Part shown: in pieces, positions 1-13,735 of the stretch
Position numbering within the stretch: position 1 is the first letter of the stretch
Layout of the letters: each line of letters begins with the position of its first letter
Notes under the pieces: generated by a model
The model's input: the letters and a program-made list of their open reading frames with translations, nothing else
The model's database searches: none
What the model was told of the DNA's origin: nothing
DNA from: Corbicula japonica
Lineage: Eukaryota; Mollusca; Bivalvia; Venerida; Cyrenidae
Direction of reading: 5' to 3'
Assembly: GCA_038501625.1 (NCBI GenBank)
Contig: JAZAYU010000182.1
Span: 372,001 to 436,000, forward strand
DNA: 64,000 nt
Made by a program: the position numbers and the translations under genes

Positions 1-1130
1 TAATTTCGTGTCATTAGACACGATTAGTGTGCACAGATAATGAGGAAATTTATATAATTAGGGAAGGAAGGCAACAATTTACAAAGATCTTTTTTCAAAT
101 TTAAATTTAATATGGACAAAATTTCGATAATTACCAACAAATGGAAGACACGAATATCGCAGTGTGGTAAAGATGATATCACCGGTAAACGCGACAGACT
201 TGAACGTTTTGACAATTTTATATGATTAAAATATCTGTAGGATCATTTAATTGCAATCAAAATAAAAATTGTGAAGTTTAGGGGAGGGTTATTATGTTGC
301 CAACACTTGGTGTCAAGGTCGCTATTAAAGAAAAATAGCCTGGCATAAAAATGTAGATTTGTATTAATAATGTTTTGTTCCGCCTATAATATTATTATAA
401 TAGTCAGATTTTGATACTTATGGCAGATAATTTAAGACAGTTACATGGAAAGAAATTAGAAAGTTACAATATTTTTACAATATTAAAGAAATCCACTTTG
501 ACAGTTGATTTTTTTACTTGAAAATATTGTGATGATAAAATATACTACTCAAAATTTCATAAGAGCCACTTTTGTAGTCTGTAAATTTTATTATTTATGT
601 TAACATTTTAAACAGTTTATGATATATTAAGCTTCAAGTGTTATTTATTTGATAAACCCGATGAATAAATCATCAGAGTTGAATTATTGAACAGAAATAT
701 GAGTGTAAAATATACTTAGCGGGGAAAAATACAGACTACAAAATTATTTGAGTAATCAGCACCCCTCCCTGGACAAAACCTGTCCTGCCCATCTGTGTAT
801 GGGTAAAAAACACCCTTATTTTTTGCAGGGCGGACATCGCAATTAACCCTACTTTCTCTGTAAGTTTTGCTTAATGGACCAATAAGCCTTACAGTAACGA
901 GCATTTAATAAAAATATAGTACCCATATTAAGACATAAACCTAGCATAAATATTCTTAAAAATAATTTGATATCTGCAATATTTTCTGGAAGGTATTATG
1001 TCCGTTCTGCAAAAACATGACGTTTGTTTTGTCCCTTTGTACGAATTGAGAATGGGTTCATTCATTTATGTGAAATACCGAAATAAGTAAAAATAACCTC
1101 GAAAAAAAGAAAAAATCTATTTGCGCATTT
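1..1130. other. no gene found
   Basis: AT-rich sequence without a convincing ORF, splice-bounded exon or recognised repeat. Same holds for 1210-1776. Confidence 0.5.
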
Positions 1131-1131
1131 A

Positions 1132-1206
<75 letters not shown>
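1131..1206. repeat. (AAT)n/(ATT)n palindromic microsatellite
   Basis: About 13 AAT units turn directly into about 11 ATT units at 1176, so the tract can fold into one long hairpin. Confidence 0.95.
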
Positions 1207-1207
<1 letters not shown>

Positions 1208-1776
1208 GTACAAAATAGCCGGCGATTCAAAGTGTGTTTTTCTCACTTATTTCTCGTTTATCACCGTGTATTTACAAACATATTTTGAGCATGAAAGTAT
1301 ATCTGACACGTTCTCACTGCGCTCTGCAAACAAATCAATGCTTTTTTGCAAACAGCAGAAGTATTTGACAACTACAACTTACGGCGTTATTAATTGTTCT
1401 ATCCAACTACTTCTTTATGTGACCGCTTTAAGTGATGGGACAAAGTAGCTTTAAGTTTGGTAACTGATTGGTAATTTTACGTTGTATGAGAACTACTCGC
1501 TTTAAATAATCTGAGTTGAGTGTTTAAAGCTAGATACTCAGAAATTTTAAAAATAACTGATCTCTCTTTATGCTTTGATTTATTATGTTTATCTTTATTA
1601 AATAATTGATGTAAAATATACGTTCATGGTTGAAAAAAGTCGATTAAATTGCAAAATTGATAGCAAGTTATATAGCATAACTTAACACGATTTTTAACAA
1701 CAACAATACACATGACTAAGGTACATGTATAGTGATAGACATATGATCTCATTACTCACAAGAATTTAGAAAGTTC

Positions 1777-3625
1777 CAGGGGTGGATGTGAGATTTGCAG
1801 GAAGGGGAGGGTCCGCTTGGGGCTATCTGAGGCAAGTTACGGGATTTCTGGCCAAAATCTCCATGGAAATGAAGTATTACTGACCAAAAAGGTGGTCGGA
1901 GCCGCGATACAACTATTGTGAGAGTCGCTGGTTGGTATTAGGGAAGGGAGAGAGAAAGATTCGTGCAGTTATTTGATGTAATTTTACAATAAATACTATA
2001 AAATTAGCGAGATGGCCCGGTCATTTGTTGACACCCACCCATGATAAAATGAGTCTGGAATAGTTACAATTGATATATAATAAAATTTGTAAGTTTACAC
2101 GTTTTATTTCATATATAGCTCAGTAAGTAGAACATGCTTAAACTGCGGCCGTCAAAGAACCTGGACAAAATTAACTATTTAGCCAAATTATTGAGTTCTG
2201 ACTTATTGCTCTTTTAAACAAATCAGGTACTCGATAAAAGCTGGTGTTTTCGTTTGCGCTGAAAGCTGATTGTCAAATACTATTAAAGGTGTTAAACATC
2301 GAATTAGTTTATCGCATTTCGGTAATTGAATTTACAAGTTTAATTTACTCTTCGAGTTCAAGACGGGTCAGTCAGAAAATTAAACGCGATATAAAATGTT
2401 TAATCTTATAACCTGCTTTCTGTTTTGATACTTCGTTAGCATTATAACAAAAAAGCAAACAGGGTATGTCTGATTTCTGGAATCGGATCCAAACACAGTC
2501 ATACAGGTTATTACTTTTAGAACATTACTTCACATGGTTGGGTGCATGATTTCCAGAAATGGATTTCATTTGGGACAGTCTTAGGGTAGAAACATGATTA
2601 TTTCTAACTTTCTGGCCCATGAAAATGAAATATTGCTACCCCCTAAAGAGGTTCGATCAACCCTATCGAAACCCGTCTGGATCCGCCCAAGTGTGCCGGT
2701 TATTTTTTATGTAGTTCTTAGATTTATATTTCTGGAAATCGGATTCGGAGAATGCAGTCGATACAGGTATTCGATTATATCTCGGTTAGAATATAATTAT
2801 CTAATATGTTTTGGTAGGATCTTGAGCCTTTCTTTAAGTCCATGACCAATTAAAACAGATGGGATTCCAATATATAAAATACATTTAAACTTATGCCTCA
2901 TCCTTCCCCTCAGAAAATCTCATTAATGTCATATATTGCCCACGAATATCGCATATCTTATGTCTCAGTTTCATAATCCGTACACGAGTCTCATATAACC
3001 TGCCAATTTTGTTCATAAGGATGAAAAATTATACAACCTGCCAATTTAGTCAATAAAGATGAAGATTCATTTAGAGAGTGTAATTATAAGCGCGGATCCA
3101 TAAGGGGTTCAGGTGTTCAATGGCGTTTTGGTTGCTTTGACACCATTTTTAGACAGTGATCTTCAATTTTAATGGGAAATTCGGGCAGAAAGTTGGAAAT
3201 TTTCATAAAACTACCCTAAAATTGTCAAACCCCCTTTCTGGAGATCTTGATTCAGACCATATAGTATAAAGATAAGAAACAATAGAAAAAATACCTGGTC
3301 TCAAGACCATATAATATAATGATAAGAAACCAAAAAAAAATAATAAAAAAAATTCGTGGTCTCAAATCACATGAGCATGTGCATTCCTATTTCGAGGAGG
3401 CTTCATTGTGCAACTGCCGCTGTCGAATCTCTCTTCAATGAGCACATCGTAGAAAGAGTCGGATGCAAGATTTGCAGAAAGAGAGTTTGTTTTGTGCAGT
3501 CTTCGGGTAGTTACGTGAAAATCTCCGGATTTCTGGCCAAACTTACCACGAAAATCGAATACTGGTGCCAAAGGGGATGGGGTTGAGCAACCCTACTGAA
3601 CCCCCACTGGATCCACACCTAGAAG
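1777..3625 (+). repeat. dispersed ~185-bp repeat family (three plus-strand copies)
   Basis: Copies near 1777-1905, 2530-2700 and 3440-3625 share TGCAAGATTTGCAGAAAG-like starts, TTTCTGGCCAAA, and ends such as GAGCAACCCTACTGAACCCC with CTGGATCCGCC. Further copies: 7665-7775 (plus), 12785-12965 and 23005-23120 (minus). No coding frame is conserved. Class unknown; no tRNA-like head recognised. Confidence 0.6.
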
Positions 3626-4719
3626 ACGATTTTCAGTTTTACGAATGTAAGGGATTTCATTAGCTTATAAAGATCACTTCAGCTGACCCCTGTTGAGATA
3701 TTTTACGGGTCATAATCAGATCAGCATAAGTCACATCTTATTTTCAGAGAACTATACTACATGTACTTAAAAAAGTTCTTTTACTTTATTTTAATTTACT
3801 TTTAGGGTCGAACAACTATTTACATGAACCCCTTTAAAATGCAACAAACACATTATTTTTCTTTATTCGTGCAAAATTTAACAAATTATTCTGATTTCTC
3901 AAATATCAAAATGACTCCAGTCTTAGAATCAGGTAGGGCCAAACATTTGATTGCATAAAAATTCAAGAATATGCATCTTTTGAAATCTGAAATACAGTAA
4001 ACTTATCACAACAGAACAAAGGCAAGAAAACATGTTCTATATCATATTCAAACGGAATGGACGCACTTAATAAAGTCAGGTACAATATGGGAGTCGTTAT
4101 CAGTGCACCGCCGTCAGCCGGACATGGTATGTGATGTTAAGACAGCCTGTATCATATCATGACCCTCATTAGGGAACACGTTCTGACGTGAGGTTGGCAC
4201 GAGATATTCAAGCACGGCTCGCATGACCGAATCTGTCAGCATCCGAATCTACTGTTAGTGAAGCAAGCATCCAGTGTGATTGATGATAGGTCTATATCAT
4301 TAGGGCGATTACTTTTTTGCTGAATGTAAATTAGATAGATAAACGGTCAGTTTTTGACGGATCATTTATTAACGTTGCTATTCGAATGTTGAAAGAAACG
4401 GAAATAGGAATATAAAGATGGATTTTACATTCCCGAATCGCTTCAAAGCAACGCTGCCTGAATAATATCAAAACAAATAAAAGTTTCAGAACAATTAACA
4501 TAATTATCATATAGTCTAAACATTTGCACATATAAGACATGCTTAGTTATTTGCTTAAGATATTCACGTAATAAAAGCCGTAAATTATAGGTAAAATAGA
4601 ATCTCCAAAATATTTCTTTCAAGATTAATAGTTGATGTTCAAACGGGAAAAACTGCAAATTCTTGTTTTCGTTTGTGTTATTTTTTATTCCCATTTGTTT
4701 ATTTAGATTTTAAAGATCA

Positions 4720-4768
4720 AAACAGAGCAGAACAGAACAGATCATGTATCGTTCTGTTCTGTTCTGGG
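4720..4768. repeat. short CAGAACAGAACAG hairpin
   Basis: GAACAGAACAGATCATG is mirrored by CGTTCTGTTCTGTTCTG with a loop of a few bases. Confidence 0.7.
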
Positions 4769-5984
4769 AATGTTTACAGTTTTAAGTGATGTCAGCATGC
4801 CAAGTTAATAAGTTTAATTAATCTTATTTCTTAAACACTTGTACAGAATAATGTCCTGATTGACTGTATCAATGATTCAATTTGATTAATCAATTTCACC
4901 GTACCGCAAGTTTTCTTAACGCAAATCAGAACCTCTTATAGATATTAAATGTAAACAATCGAAAACGAAAACAGCGTAAAATGTCAACAATTTTAATCCG
5001 AATGTATTATCCGATTAGAGCTACTTGTAAAATGTTTATTGAAATATTCATAATTCTTTTATTGGATTAGGGATTATTAATTAAGATTTAACTTTCGAGG
5101 GTCATCGACACTGAAAGCATACCTGACAAGAACGCAGCATGACATCATGGAAGAGACTAGAGTAGATTGAGTGGCGTAACTTTGAACGTTAAGAATTGAG
5201 GTGACTCATCCATGCTGCGAAAACAGAATGGAATAAGAAAATAAATTCCGTGTAAAGCGAATCCGTTCGCGTTTATCTTTAAATAGGAGGAAAGAGTATG
5301 TCGATTTTTTTTTGTTTTGAAGCTACATATTTCTGAAAGATTACCTGTTTTTGAGATCAGCTCTTCACGTGTTTGAACCAGCCAGTGTAGACCCAGGTCT
5401 ACACTGTTCACTGCGAGTATTTACATGTATTAATCCATTAAATCCCGCACAAACCAACTGAAATTACTCTTATGATTTGTAATTTTCCTTTTTATTCCGG
5501 CAGCGATTATTTTGTTCCAATAAAGGCGAGGACGTTGTATAACTACAAATGTATCAGTAAAATTTAATTCTTGTCACGAAAAATGGTATTGTTATGTTGT
5601 ATGGCATTTGTTTCAAAATAAAGCACATTAGTTAGAAAAAAATGACGTGCTCTACAGCATTGTTCTCACAACGCCCCATTCATTCCATGACCGATGTGAA
5701 TAAGTCGTTAGCAAATATTACAGTGAATGGCAATCTAACTGATTGACAGACAGCTCTGAAACTTCAAGTGGCTGGTCAATAGGAGGCATGGACACCGGGG
5801 AAACGGCGGACGTCGTTGTCCGGATATAATACAACGGTCAAATATGCTACTACTTTGGAGGAAAAAAAGCTAGCTGGCAGTTTGTTTCCGTTTTTCGCTT
5901 TTTTTGTGTTTGAATTCACATACTGACATTACTGAATACAGATTGACAGCTGAGAGATCTGGGTGAAAAATAATAAAAATTGAG

Positions 5985-6090
5985 GAAGGAGACCAGTGTT
6001 AACACTCAAGATTTTGATTTGTGTTTTTTAAGTTGTCTCTATCTCAACGATGCTTGAGAATTGAGACTGGTCTTCAGTATCAATTCAATT
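5985..6090. repeat. diverged hairpin of GAGACTGGTCT family
   Basis: GGAGACCAGTGTTAACACTC and GAGAATTGAGACTGGTCTTC frame a T-rich middle. Similar layout to 24545-24742 but decayed. Confidence 0.4.
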
Positions 6091-8235
6091 AAATTGTGCG
6101 TTGCCTTAGCAAAAAATCTACTAGTAACTCCATACTAGATTCCTGCATGTGATCTAAAGGGCCTGCCAAACCCCCGATCTGGAGGTAGCATGTTCACATC
6201 CGTACCTTCCACGACTAGGGTTTATACTTCCTATTTCCTTCGCTTTCGCCTTTCTGGCTTCCTTACAATCAATCTCAAACAATAGTATAGTATTTAGACA
6301 ATTTCACAAATACACACAGTCTTCCAAAAGAGAAAATAAATAAACATTTTACATTAAAACAACATGAAGCCAAAAATAAATTTGAATTAGATAATTATTT
6401 TGTGTTTCTTCAAAAAAGAGTCCGAAAATTTGTATTTAAGAGTAAAAAATTACATAGAGTTACATTTAGATGGTTTCAACAAATTAAGCGAAATTACCGA
6501 ATAATATTGTGACCTCATAGTTTAGAATTATGAGCAATATTTCAATCTACTGATTTCAGGAAAAATTTTCAAAGTCCGAACCGGGCCTGAATGTATACTC
6601 TTCCCATACATTTAACAGAGTATTTTACAGAGCATTGCAAACAGAACACCGTCAGTAGTTGCTATTCATATTAATTTTAAGCTATATGATACTGTTTAAT
6701 ATGTTCAATTCAAAACTGTCAGAAGAACGTAAAAACGTTGAAGCGCCTGTCTCTGTTTTTTTGCATGTTTTACAAAATGCGTTTTGTTTTTCAGAGATTT
6801 ACGAAAAAAATCAAACATATAATTCATTTAAAGTGCATTATAGTGCTTAGACATTGAAATTCAAATATATACCCAAGCACATTATTGTCTACACGGAATA
6901 CGCTCTGGTGGCTGAAAACTGGAGGCTGACTCCGCATGTATAGGAAGATCTTTCGAATTTATATGTGATGAGAAAATTGCTATCAATCTAATCAGATCAC
7001 CATCTGACAAACAGCAAATTGAGAAAAGTATCGAACCAAATACCATCACTTGAAAGAGCTCCCTGATGACACCTTATTTCAATATAACCTTTAGGGGTCA
7101 GATGGATAAAGGTCAAAACACGGTCTGATCGCGGGCTGACCGTACCACAGCGTTCGGATATTAGAAATCATAAAATTGACAATGTTTCACTATTAAAACT
7201 TGTCAATAACATGCACCTTAATGACAATTTTATCATTTTAAAACTAATTCCGTGTAGATATGTGAATTTTAACATTCCATTTCCATTAAGATGATCAGAT
7301 GACATTTGACACCCCCACCAAAGTAAACATACAACGATTGGACATAAAATAAAAGATGGCCGGCCACAGGAAGGTCAAAACTATTATTTAACCAATATAG
7401 TCACAATAAAACTGAAATATACACTAAATGAGGGTGTCGAGTACAATTGTGTGGTCTTTTAATGCCGTATGATCTATTTCACACCCTAGTTCAGTTGTTC
7501 TGCGGTTAGTTAAGGCAATATTTAATCTACTTCAAAGGCGCGCCGGAAGACAATAGCTAATGAGTCAGTCAACACGCTCAAACAGTGTAAATGGATACAC
7601 CATTCTAAATGGATTTTACTATATATCATTTGTCTATTTGAGGTGGCACCTACATTTTAGATTCCAAAGGCCGGATGCAAGATTTCCAGTTATGGTAGTA
7701 ACATGATAATTTCCAATTCTCTGGCCAAATCCCTATGAAAACTAAATATTGCTACCCAAAAAGGGGCATTATTTTTGGAGTTTAGAACCACCGACTATTC
7801 GCAAGCTATCTCGGTAGCATTATGACACGAAATGTTGCATTTTTATATCTTACGGTTGATTAAGTTGTTTTGAATTGTTTGACATATCACCGCTTTCCAT
7901 CGCGGGACACTGAAACCCTCTCAACTAGAGTGGCTAGATTCCAGTGTCAGGCCATGGTCACTCTGCTGTACAGCCCACTGACCACCCAATGATACCCATA
8001 AAACCACTAATCTCGCTGTCCTCACACTGTCACCGTTGACGGGGTGTGAACGCCGTAGTAATGTACCGACATTGTAATTGAATTTAACAGAATTTAAATT
8101 GAATTTAACAGAATATAGATTGCTAATGGAATTTTATTATCTCTCCTTTGAACATACTTCAAAATGTCTAACTGACAATTTATATTATTCCCACGTAAAT
8201 AAATCCTGGGAGTGAAGCTGAAAAATGGGGCACCT

Positions 8236-8748
8236 GAACTAAAAAGTTTGTACTCCTCTAAACAGGAACTAGACACCGAAAGTTTGTACGCGTCTAACCA
8301 GGGTCTGTACATCGAAAGTCTGTACGCGTCTAAACAAGGTCTATAGACCGGAAGTTTGTACGCGTCTTAACAGGGTCTATATGCCGAAAGTTTGTACGCG
8401 TCTTACCAGGGTCTATACATCGAAAGTCTGTACGCGTCTAAACAGGGTCTATATACCGGAAATTTGTACGCGTCTAAACAGGGTCTACACACAGAAAGTT
8501 TGTACGCGTCTAACCAGGGTCTATACATCGAAAGTCTGTACGCGTCTAAACAGGCTCTATATACCGGAAGTTTGTACGCGTCTAAACAGGGTCTACACAC
8601 AGAAAGTTTGTACGCGTCTAACCAGGGTCTATACATCGAAAGTCTGTACGCGTCTAAACAGGCTCTATATACCGGAAGTTTGTACGCGTCTAAACAGGCT
8701 CTATATACCGGAAGTTTGTACGCGTCTAGCCAGTGTCTTTACACTGGG
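8236..8748. repeat. 36-bp minisatellite, about 14 copies
   Basis: The unit contains TTTGTACGCGTCTAAACAGG followed by GTCTATATACCGGAAG, alternating with variants ATCGAAAG and CACAGAAAG. These form a 72-108 bp higher order. Because 36 is a multiple of 3, long frames are open on both strands (for example YASKQGLYTGSL on plus). No start context, flanking exon or splice site supports coding. Confidence 0.9.
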
Positions 8749-9487
8749 ACCAATTCCAAAACCACATTTTTTCACTTCTGAGACAGTAGCCAGATTAATT
8801 TTAACAATGTAAAGAAAACTGCAGACATGTGGTTGAAAATGTATTGAAATAAATAACTTTACCGTGAAATGAATGCTGCAAGTTGTTTATATTTGTGTGC
8901 TAATTGTAAGTAATATATACTTTGAAAATATTCGGGGTGACTTGATTTGCATAGAGATTGTTTTTGTTCTGAGTAATCTCTTTGCAAAATGACAAAAGTG
9001 ACCGAACCTGAGGAAAATATTGTTGCAATTATATATGATGTCACTAAATCAACAAAAATATACTGATAACATAGAATTACGTCACTGTATTCACAACGGT
9101 TTGAGACACGTAGAGTCCAAAATGACCTTAAACTATGTACAATAAAAATAAATTGATAACATAAAAAGTAGGATTTTTATTTATTTTTATTAAGATTTGT
9201 GATAAATGCCTTTGAGGTATTATTGAAATGTTTTGGGAACACGTATTTTGAGTGGCCCTTGGTTTGAGACTGTACGACCGATTTGTCGTGTGAAATATGT
9301 ATTATCGGATAAAGTCGAATTACTTTAAAGATTTAAATAAAAGATGGAATGGGTTACACTACACGTTGTAATAAATGTGCAGCAACTCAAACTGAGCCCA
9401 ATATAACTAATATATGTGGACAACGTGCCCAATAACCCGTCCAAGAGTCGGACTACCGGTAAATTAATATTGAGGGTCTGAATAATT

Positions 9488-9724
9488 AACCCTTTACTTC
9501 GCAGATACACCTTTATTGCGTGGGTGAACTGTGTAGATCCAGGTCACCCGACACATCCGTGCCGTCTGATCAGGATCTGCACTATTTTCTTATTTTCGAT
9601 TTATTAAATTTTATTTCTGACCAAGATGCGACCAGTGCAGATCCTGATCAGACGTGCCGTCGGATTTTCCGGCTGATCTGGATCTACACTGGTCGTACGA
9701 GTACATATGGAGGAAAAGGTTTAA
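9488..9724. mobile_element. TGTAGATCC-type palindromic MITE, full copy
   Basis: Ends AACCCTTTACTTCGCAGA and GGAGGAAAAGGTTT are loose inverted repeats. Inside are TGTAGATCCAGGTCACC and CTGATCTGGATCTACAC, also inverted, and the middle is AT-rich. About 235 bp. Same family as 24124, 28784, 30150 and 36757. Confidence 0.7.
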
Positions 9725-9904
9725 ATTAAAAAAAAATGTATCACATCATGACCCTCCCCCTACTTAATCTGCTTTTTTTGTTTACTGAAACTCTATTCGA
9801 TTTTTTTTAAGGAGTTATGGGTTGTCATAGAGTACAGTCTCCCACTTAGATTGTTGCCGTGCAGATTTTATGTATCCATGTGATATAATTTCATATTTTT
9901 CCAT

Positions 9905-9937
<33 letters not shown>

Positions 9938-12523
9938 TTTATATAAAACCATAAGCAGTTTATGAAGTACTCGAATTCGAATATACATCATGTAAACTTG
10001 TGTGATTGGTTTTCAAACAATTATGTTTTCAAATGCCTTTTAAAATGCTTATTTTTAATTTCTAAACAAACAAAAAAATAATTTTTGGTTCGGTAGGGGA
10101 GTGGGGGATAGGAGCTATCGTGCTGCTTAAAGGACATAAATAGTCCACGATGACAATATTTTTGTATGTTTCAACGAGAATTTAAGGCTTATCTATTTTA
10201 TGTGCCAGCACTTTGGGTGGCGTTCTCTTCAGCCTTTCCGTCACAGATTGTCACAGATTCACTGATAAGTCACATTTTACCACTGGAATACAACACTTAA
10301 GAAATATGTGGATACTGCACGTCAGCAATTACATAAATTAACGATTACATTTCTTTTGATTATTATCATTTCACAACAGGAGTGATTCTATTGTCAACCC
10401 TAATGATAACAATTAAATTGAACATATTGATGCCCTCGGGTGTTATGTAAAGATGTGTCACACTTGTGACATCATTACGCTCAATTTGTGACCAAGCGGT
10501 GAGAGAGGGGGTAGACGTATGTCATAGATAACTGTACAGAGTCTGACACAGAGTACGGTCCATTTAATTTGCCAATATTATTTTTTTAATACTGGCGGGC
10601 AGAGTGGAGGGTGGGGTGGCGGGTTATCATTTTTTCACATATGTTACTTGAAATGTTTTACACATGTTAAATGGACTGTCAGTTTCTTCAATTTTGGTTA
10701 TTTGTTAATTTTGAAAGAGTTGTATGTTCGCACATACATGATTAGTTCTCAAAATGAATTATGAACTGGTCTATATTTGCAATATAATATTTTATTTGCA
10801 TTTAAAACAAGATTTACACATGAAGTGTAAGAAGCGAGAAATTACAATTCAGTGGCGTAGACATATACACATTGAGAATAGGCTTTTTAATCAGCGATTA
10901 GTTGTAGCTTTATAAACTTTATGCACAACAAGAAAAAAAGGTGTAGGAAGCGAGAACTTACACGACGAGAATATAACAGTAAGGTCCGGGAAAGCTTCAT
11001 CGCTCCTATCAGTGACTCAGTCTCTCAATTTACTAAAAATACTTATTAGTGAATGAAACTGTCCGACAGACCATCTTGAAAGCATTTTTGTACAGGCTTT
11101 TACATCCGATTTTCCGGATTAACTGCAACTTAATCAAATTGAGTCTTGATATTTCTTTTAAGATACCAGAGTCTGCTAACACTAATCAGCAAAATTGCGA
11201 TTTAATCAAGCGTGAACACATTGAAGTGACACTGATCATGTTGTATGCAAGCGCCTCTAAGATGCGGCCATTTTCAATAACAACATTCTATTTACAAACA
11301 AGTCACTTGTGGTTGCCCTCTCAGGGGATTTATCTGTAATTGATACAATTTTACGATTTTATCATGCATCACGATTGTGTTAAGACTCTCGGGGATGCAC
11401 AAATTGATTCCAAACATTCATTTTCATCGGAATTCGGCGTTGGCCGAGGACCGTAGCTTCGAATTCCCATACTCTATCGCTGAAAGATTCAATCCATTTC
11501 AAGTGACCCGTATTGCTGGACTGCGATGAAAGCTAAATTAGAATTTCATGCAGTGAACCCATTGTTTCCCATTCTTGGGAAGACGGGATTCATATTAAGC
11601 GCCTTTCAGTCAGTCCACCGGGGGATTTTGAAATCATGCGCGTGAACGGTTTCTGAAAATGAGATCTCCTGATAACAAGACAGCACGAGATCAGCAATGA
11701 TTGGCAGATTCTTAACGTTTCAAGTCGTGCTTTTGATGAGGTTAATTAGAACATGTTGGACTGTCCAGTTTTCTTCAACCAGCATCCCTTCCTTCAATGG
11801 ATATCAAAACAGTAATACCATGGATTAACGTTAAAAGAAATCAAACGACCATTATATCTGTGAAGGGAACCGGAAAACGTCACTAGACAATGAATTCCGT
11901 GGCCCTTTTATTGTCGCTGAAGAAATGAACAACCTTTGGGAATGACTTAATTTGGTTTATGACGTAACATAGCTGTTTCATCTGGCTTTTTACAAAAGGT
12001 TGTTCACTTAAATCAAGTAACTGGTAAATTAGTTGCAACGTTTGACCTCTGATTCAGTGGGAAACTATCAAAAGATAAGAAATTTGGCTGGGGCAGTTCA
12101 CTTCTTTCGTCAAATAACTATTTCCTCTGTATACATGAAAGTTTACGTAGTTTAATGCACACAAGACTCTAAATTAATTTTCACAGTGGTTAAGATGGCT
12201 TTAAGTTAAAGTTAAGTTTTTAATGAACGATTAGCAGATGCGCTCCTGTTTTGTTCGCACTGGACTTAACTTATCTTGTTTTTACAATCAATTAAGACTG
12301 TTTTGTAGTTTTAAATACTTAGATATATGAAATCCCTATTATAAGACATTATGCCTGAGGCTAAACAATAATATTGTGGAAGTCTTTTATAGCTCCAGAC
12401 AATCCTGTAATGCAGTTATGCAAGTTTTTTTTTCAAACATAGATATAACACAGGCCGGCACGTAACTGCGTGGAAACCGGCCGGTGTCATCTTCAGTGCT
12501 TTTATAACAAACTTTTTTAAAAA
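9725..12523. other. no gene found
   Basis: AT-rich, with an (AAT)10 tract. The 96-codon frame at 11049-11339 has no recognisable motif. Confidence 0.5.
9907..9937. repeat. (AAT)n microsatellite
   Basis: Ten AAT units following ATGT. Confidence 0.95.
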
Positions 12524-12778
12524 CTAGAATGTGTCCTCGGACACTGATGCGCCCACTGCTGCAACAAATTTGTAATAATAAAGTGCCACTCTGGTAAAAA
12601 TTGTCGCAGGAGAAAATCCTCTCTTTACAATCATCTACACATCCTGCTTGATCATCTGTGCAAGTTTGAAAAAAAATCTGCCTGATAGTTTGGGAGAAGT
12701 TGATGCCACAAGACTTGGATATACAGACATACGGACGAGTGCAGCTCTGTATGTCTCCCACTTTGTGGGGACATAAAA
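12524..12778 (-). mobile_element. Helitron-like (HINE/pearl-type) element, short copy
   Basis: On the minus strand it begins near ATGTCCCCACAAAGTGGGAG, has a TCCGTATGTCTG tract, one core repeat, and ends in the hairpin TGTCCGAGGACA followed by CTAG and then T. Hairpin plus CTRR is the Helitron/Helentron 3' end. Helentron-associated elements have a microsatellite and core tandem repeats like this. Confidence 0.7.
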
Positions 12779-12784
12779 CATTAT

Positions 12785-12965
12785 AATAGTATCAGGGGAA
12801 AATCCAGAGGGTGTTCAGTAGTGTTGAAAGGACCTCCTTTTTGGGCAACAATACTTAATTTTCGTTGTGGTCTTGGCCATAAAGGTAAAAATATCGTGTA
12901 ACTACCTGAGACTGTCCCAAACGAACTCACTTTCTGGAAACTTGCATTCGACCCTGATCGTATAA
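12785..12965 (-). repeat. dispersed ~185-bp repeat, minus copy
   Basis: Reverse of the family at 1777-3625 (TTCGTTGTGGTCTTGGCCAT, CTACCTGAGACTGTCCCAAA). It starts a few bases from the 5' end of the Helitron-like copy at 12524-12778. Confidence 0.6.
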
Positions 12966-13035
12966 ATATTTGCAAATATATTTTACACACCACATTAATT
13001 TCAAATTTCGAAGGGTCGCAATCGTCTTTAAGGTT

Positions 13036-13250
13036 CCACTAATGTTGCAAATGGCATAAACTGGCTAAACATTCAAAAATGAATTTTGGGGAATATATTC
13101 ATTGCCACCTAGATTTTTGTGAAGAAATGTATTTATCTGAGGATGGACTAATGTTTGCAAGCTCTTTTTTTTTCACAAAAATCTGGGTGACAATGAGTAT
13201 TTTTTTCTCAAAATTCATTTTTTTTTTTTTTTTGCCAGTTTCGCCATTTG
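13036..13250. repeat. foldback with ~95-bp arms
   Basis: TGCAAATGGCATAAACTGGC, AAAATGAATTTTG, ATTCATTGCCACCTAGATTT and TTTGTGAAGAAA are mirrored by TTTTTTTCACAAAAATCTGG, GTGACAATGAG, TCAAAATTCATTTTT and GCCAGTTTCGCCATTTGCA. Probably a MITE. Confidence 0.75.
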
Positions 13251-13611
13251 CAGTGTAAGTGCCTCCCTTAATATAGGTATTGCATCATGATAGGGTTCGT
13301 CAGTTGTCCTTACACATACTTCGGCATCTACCAACGAGAAAGCATCAACCAAAATCATGATCTTGCAGAAACTGTGTGCATTCTTTTAAATACGACATTT
13401 ATTTCATAGAGGAAGTTCTATATTTCACTAGAAAGCCTAAAATAAAATACCATTCAAACAAAGCGAAATCTCAGAAACACCGCTAGAAGTAAAATTTACT
13501 TAGGATATAGCAGTGGCCATTTTTTTCCTTTTGGAATTGCCGAAAGCAAGAATCTATTCATTTAATCATAAAACACATTTTAAACAAATAACAAATTAAG
13601 TGGTCATCATC

Positions 13612-13735
13612 TTTTACCAGGGCCTAAGATCATAAAACTAAAACTGGAGACTGGTCGCCCTTTCAGCCAATCATAGGTTGAGATTTGAGACTGGTCTCCA
13701 ACATAGAGTTATGATCTTGGGCCCAAAGTGAGAAT
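13612..13735. repeat. hairpin MITE, GAGACTGGTCT family
   Basis: GGGCCTAAGATCATAAAACT and AGTTATGATCTTGGGCCC form the outer arms; GGAGACTGGTCGCC and GAGACTGGTCTCC lie inside. Confidence 0.65.

Larger units (their letters stand above)
3630..8235. other. no gene found
   Basis: Only short ORFs (up to 84 codons) with no family resemblance. Contains the small hairpin at 4720, the decayed hairpin at 5985 and one dispersed repeat at 7665-7775. Confidence 0.5.

Noticed and set aside
2108..2165. tRNA gene (TAGCTCAGTAAGTAGAAC resembles box A)
   Set aside because: No matching acceptor stem or clear box B; at most a chance or very old SINE trace.
8381..8812. Repeat protein encoded by the 36-bp array
   Set aside because: Several frames on both strands are open for the same reason (36 is a multiple of 3); no supporting start, exon or flanking domain.
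12387..12761. A 124-aa minus-strand gene
   Set aside because: It coincides with the short Helitron-like copy and the same phrase recurs in other copies.
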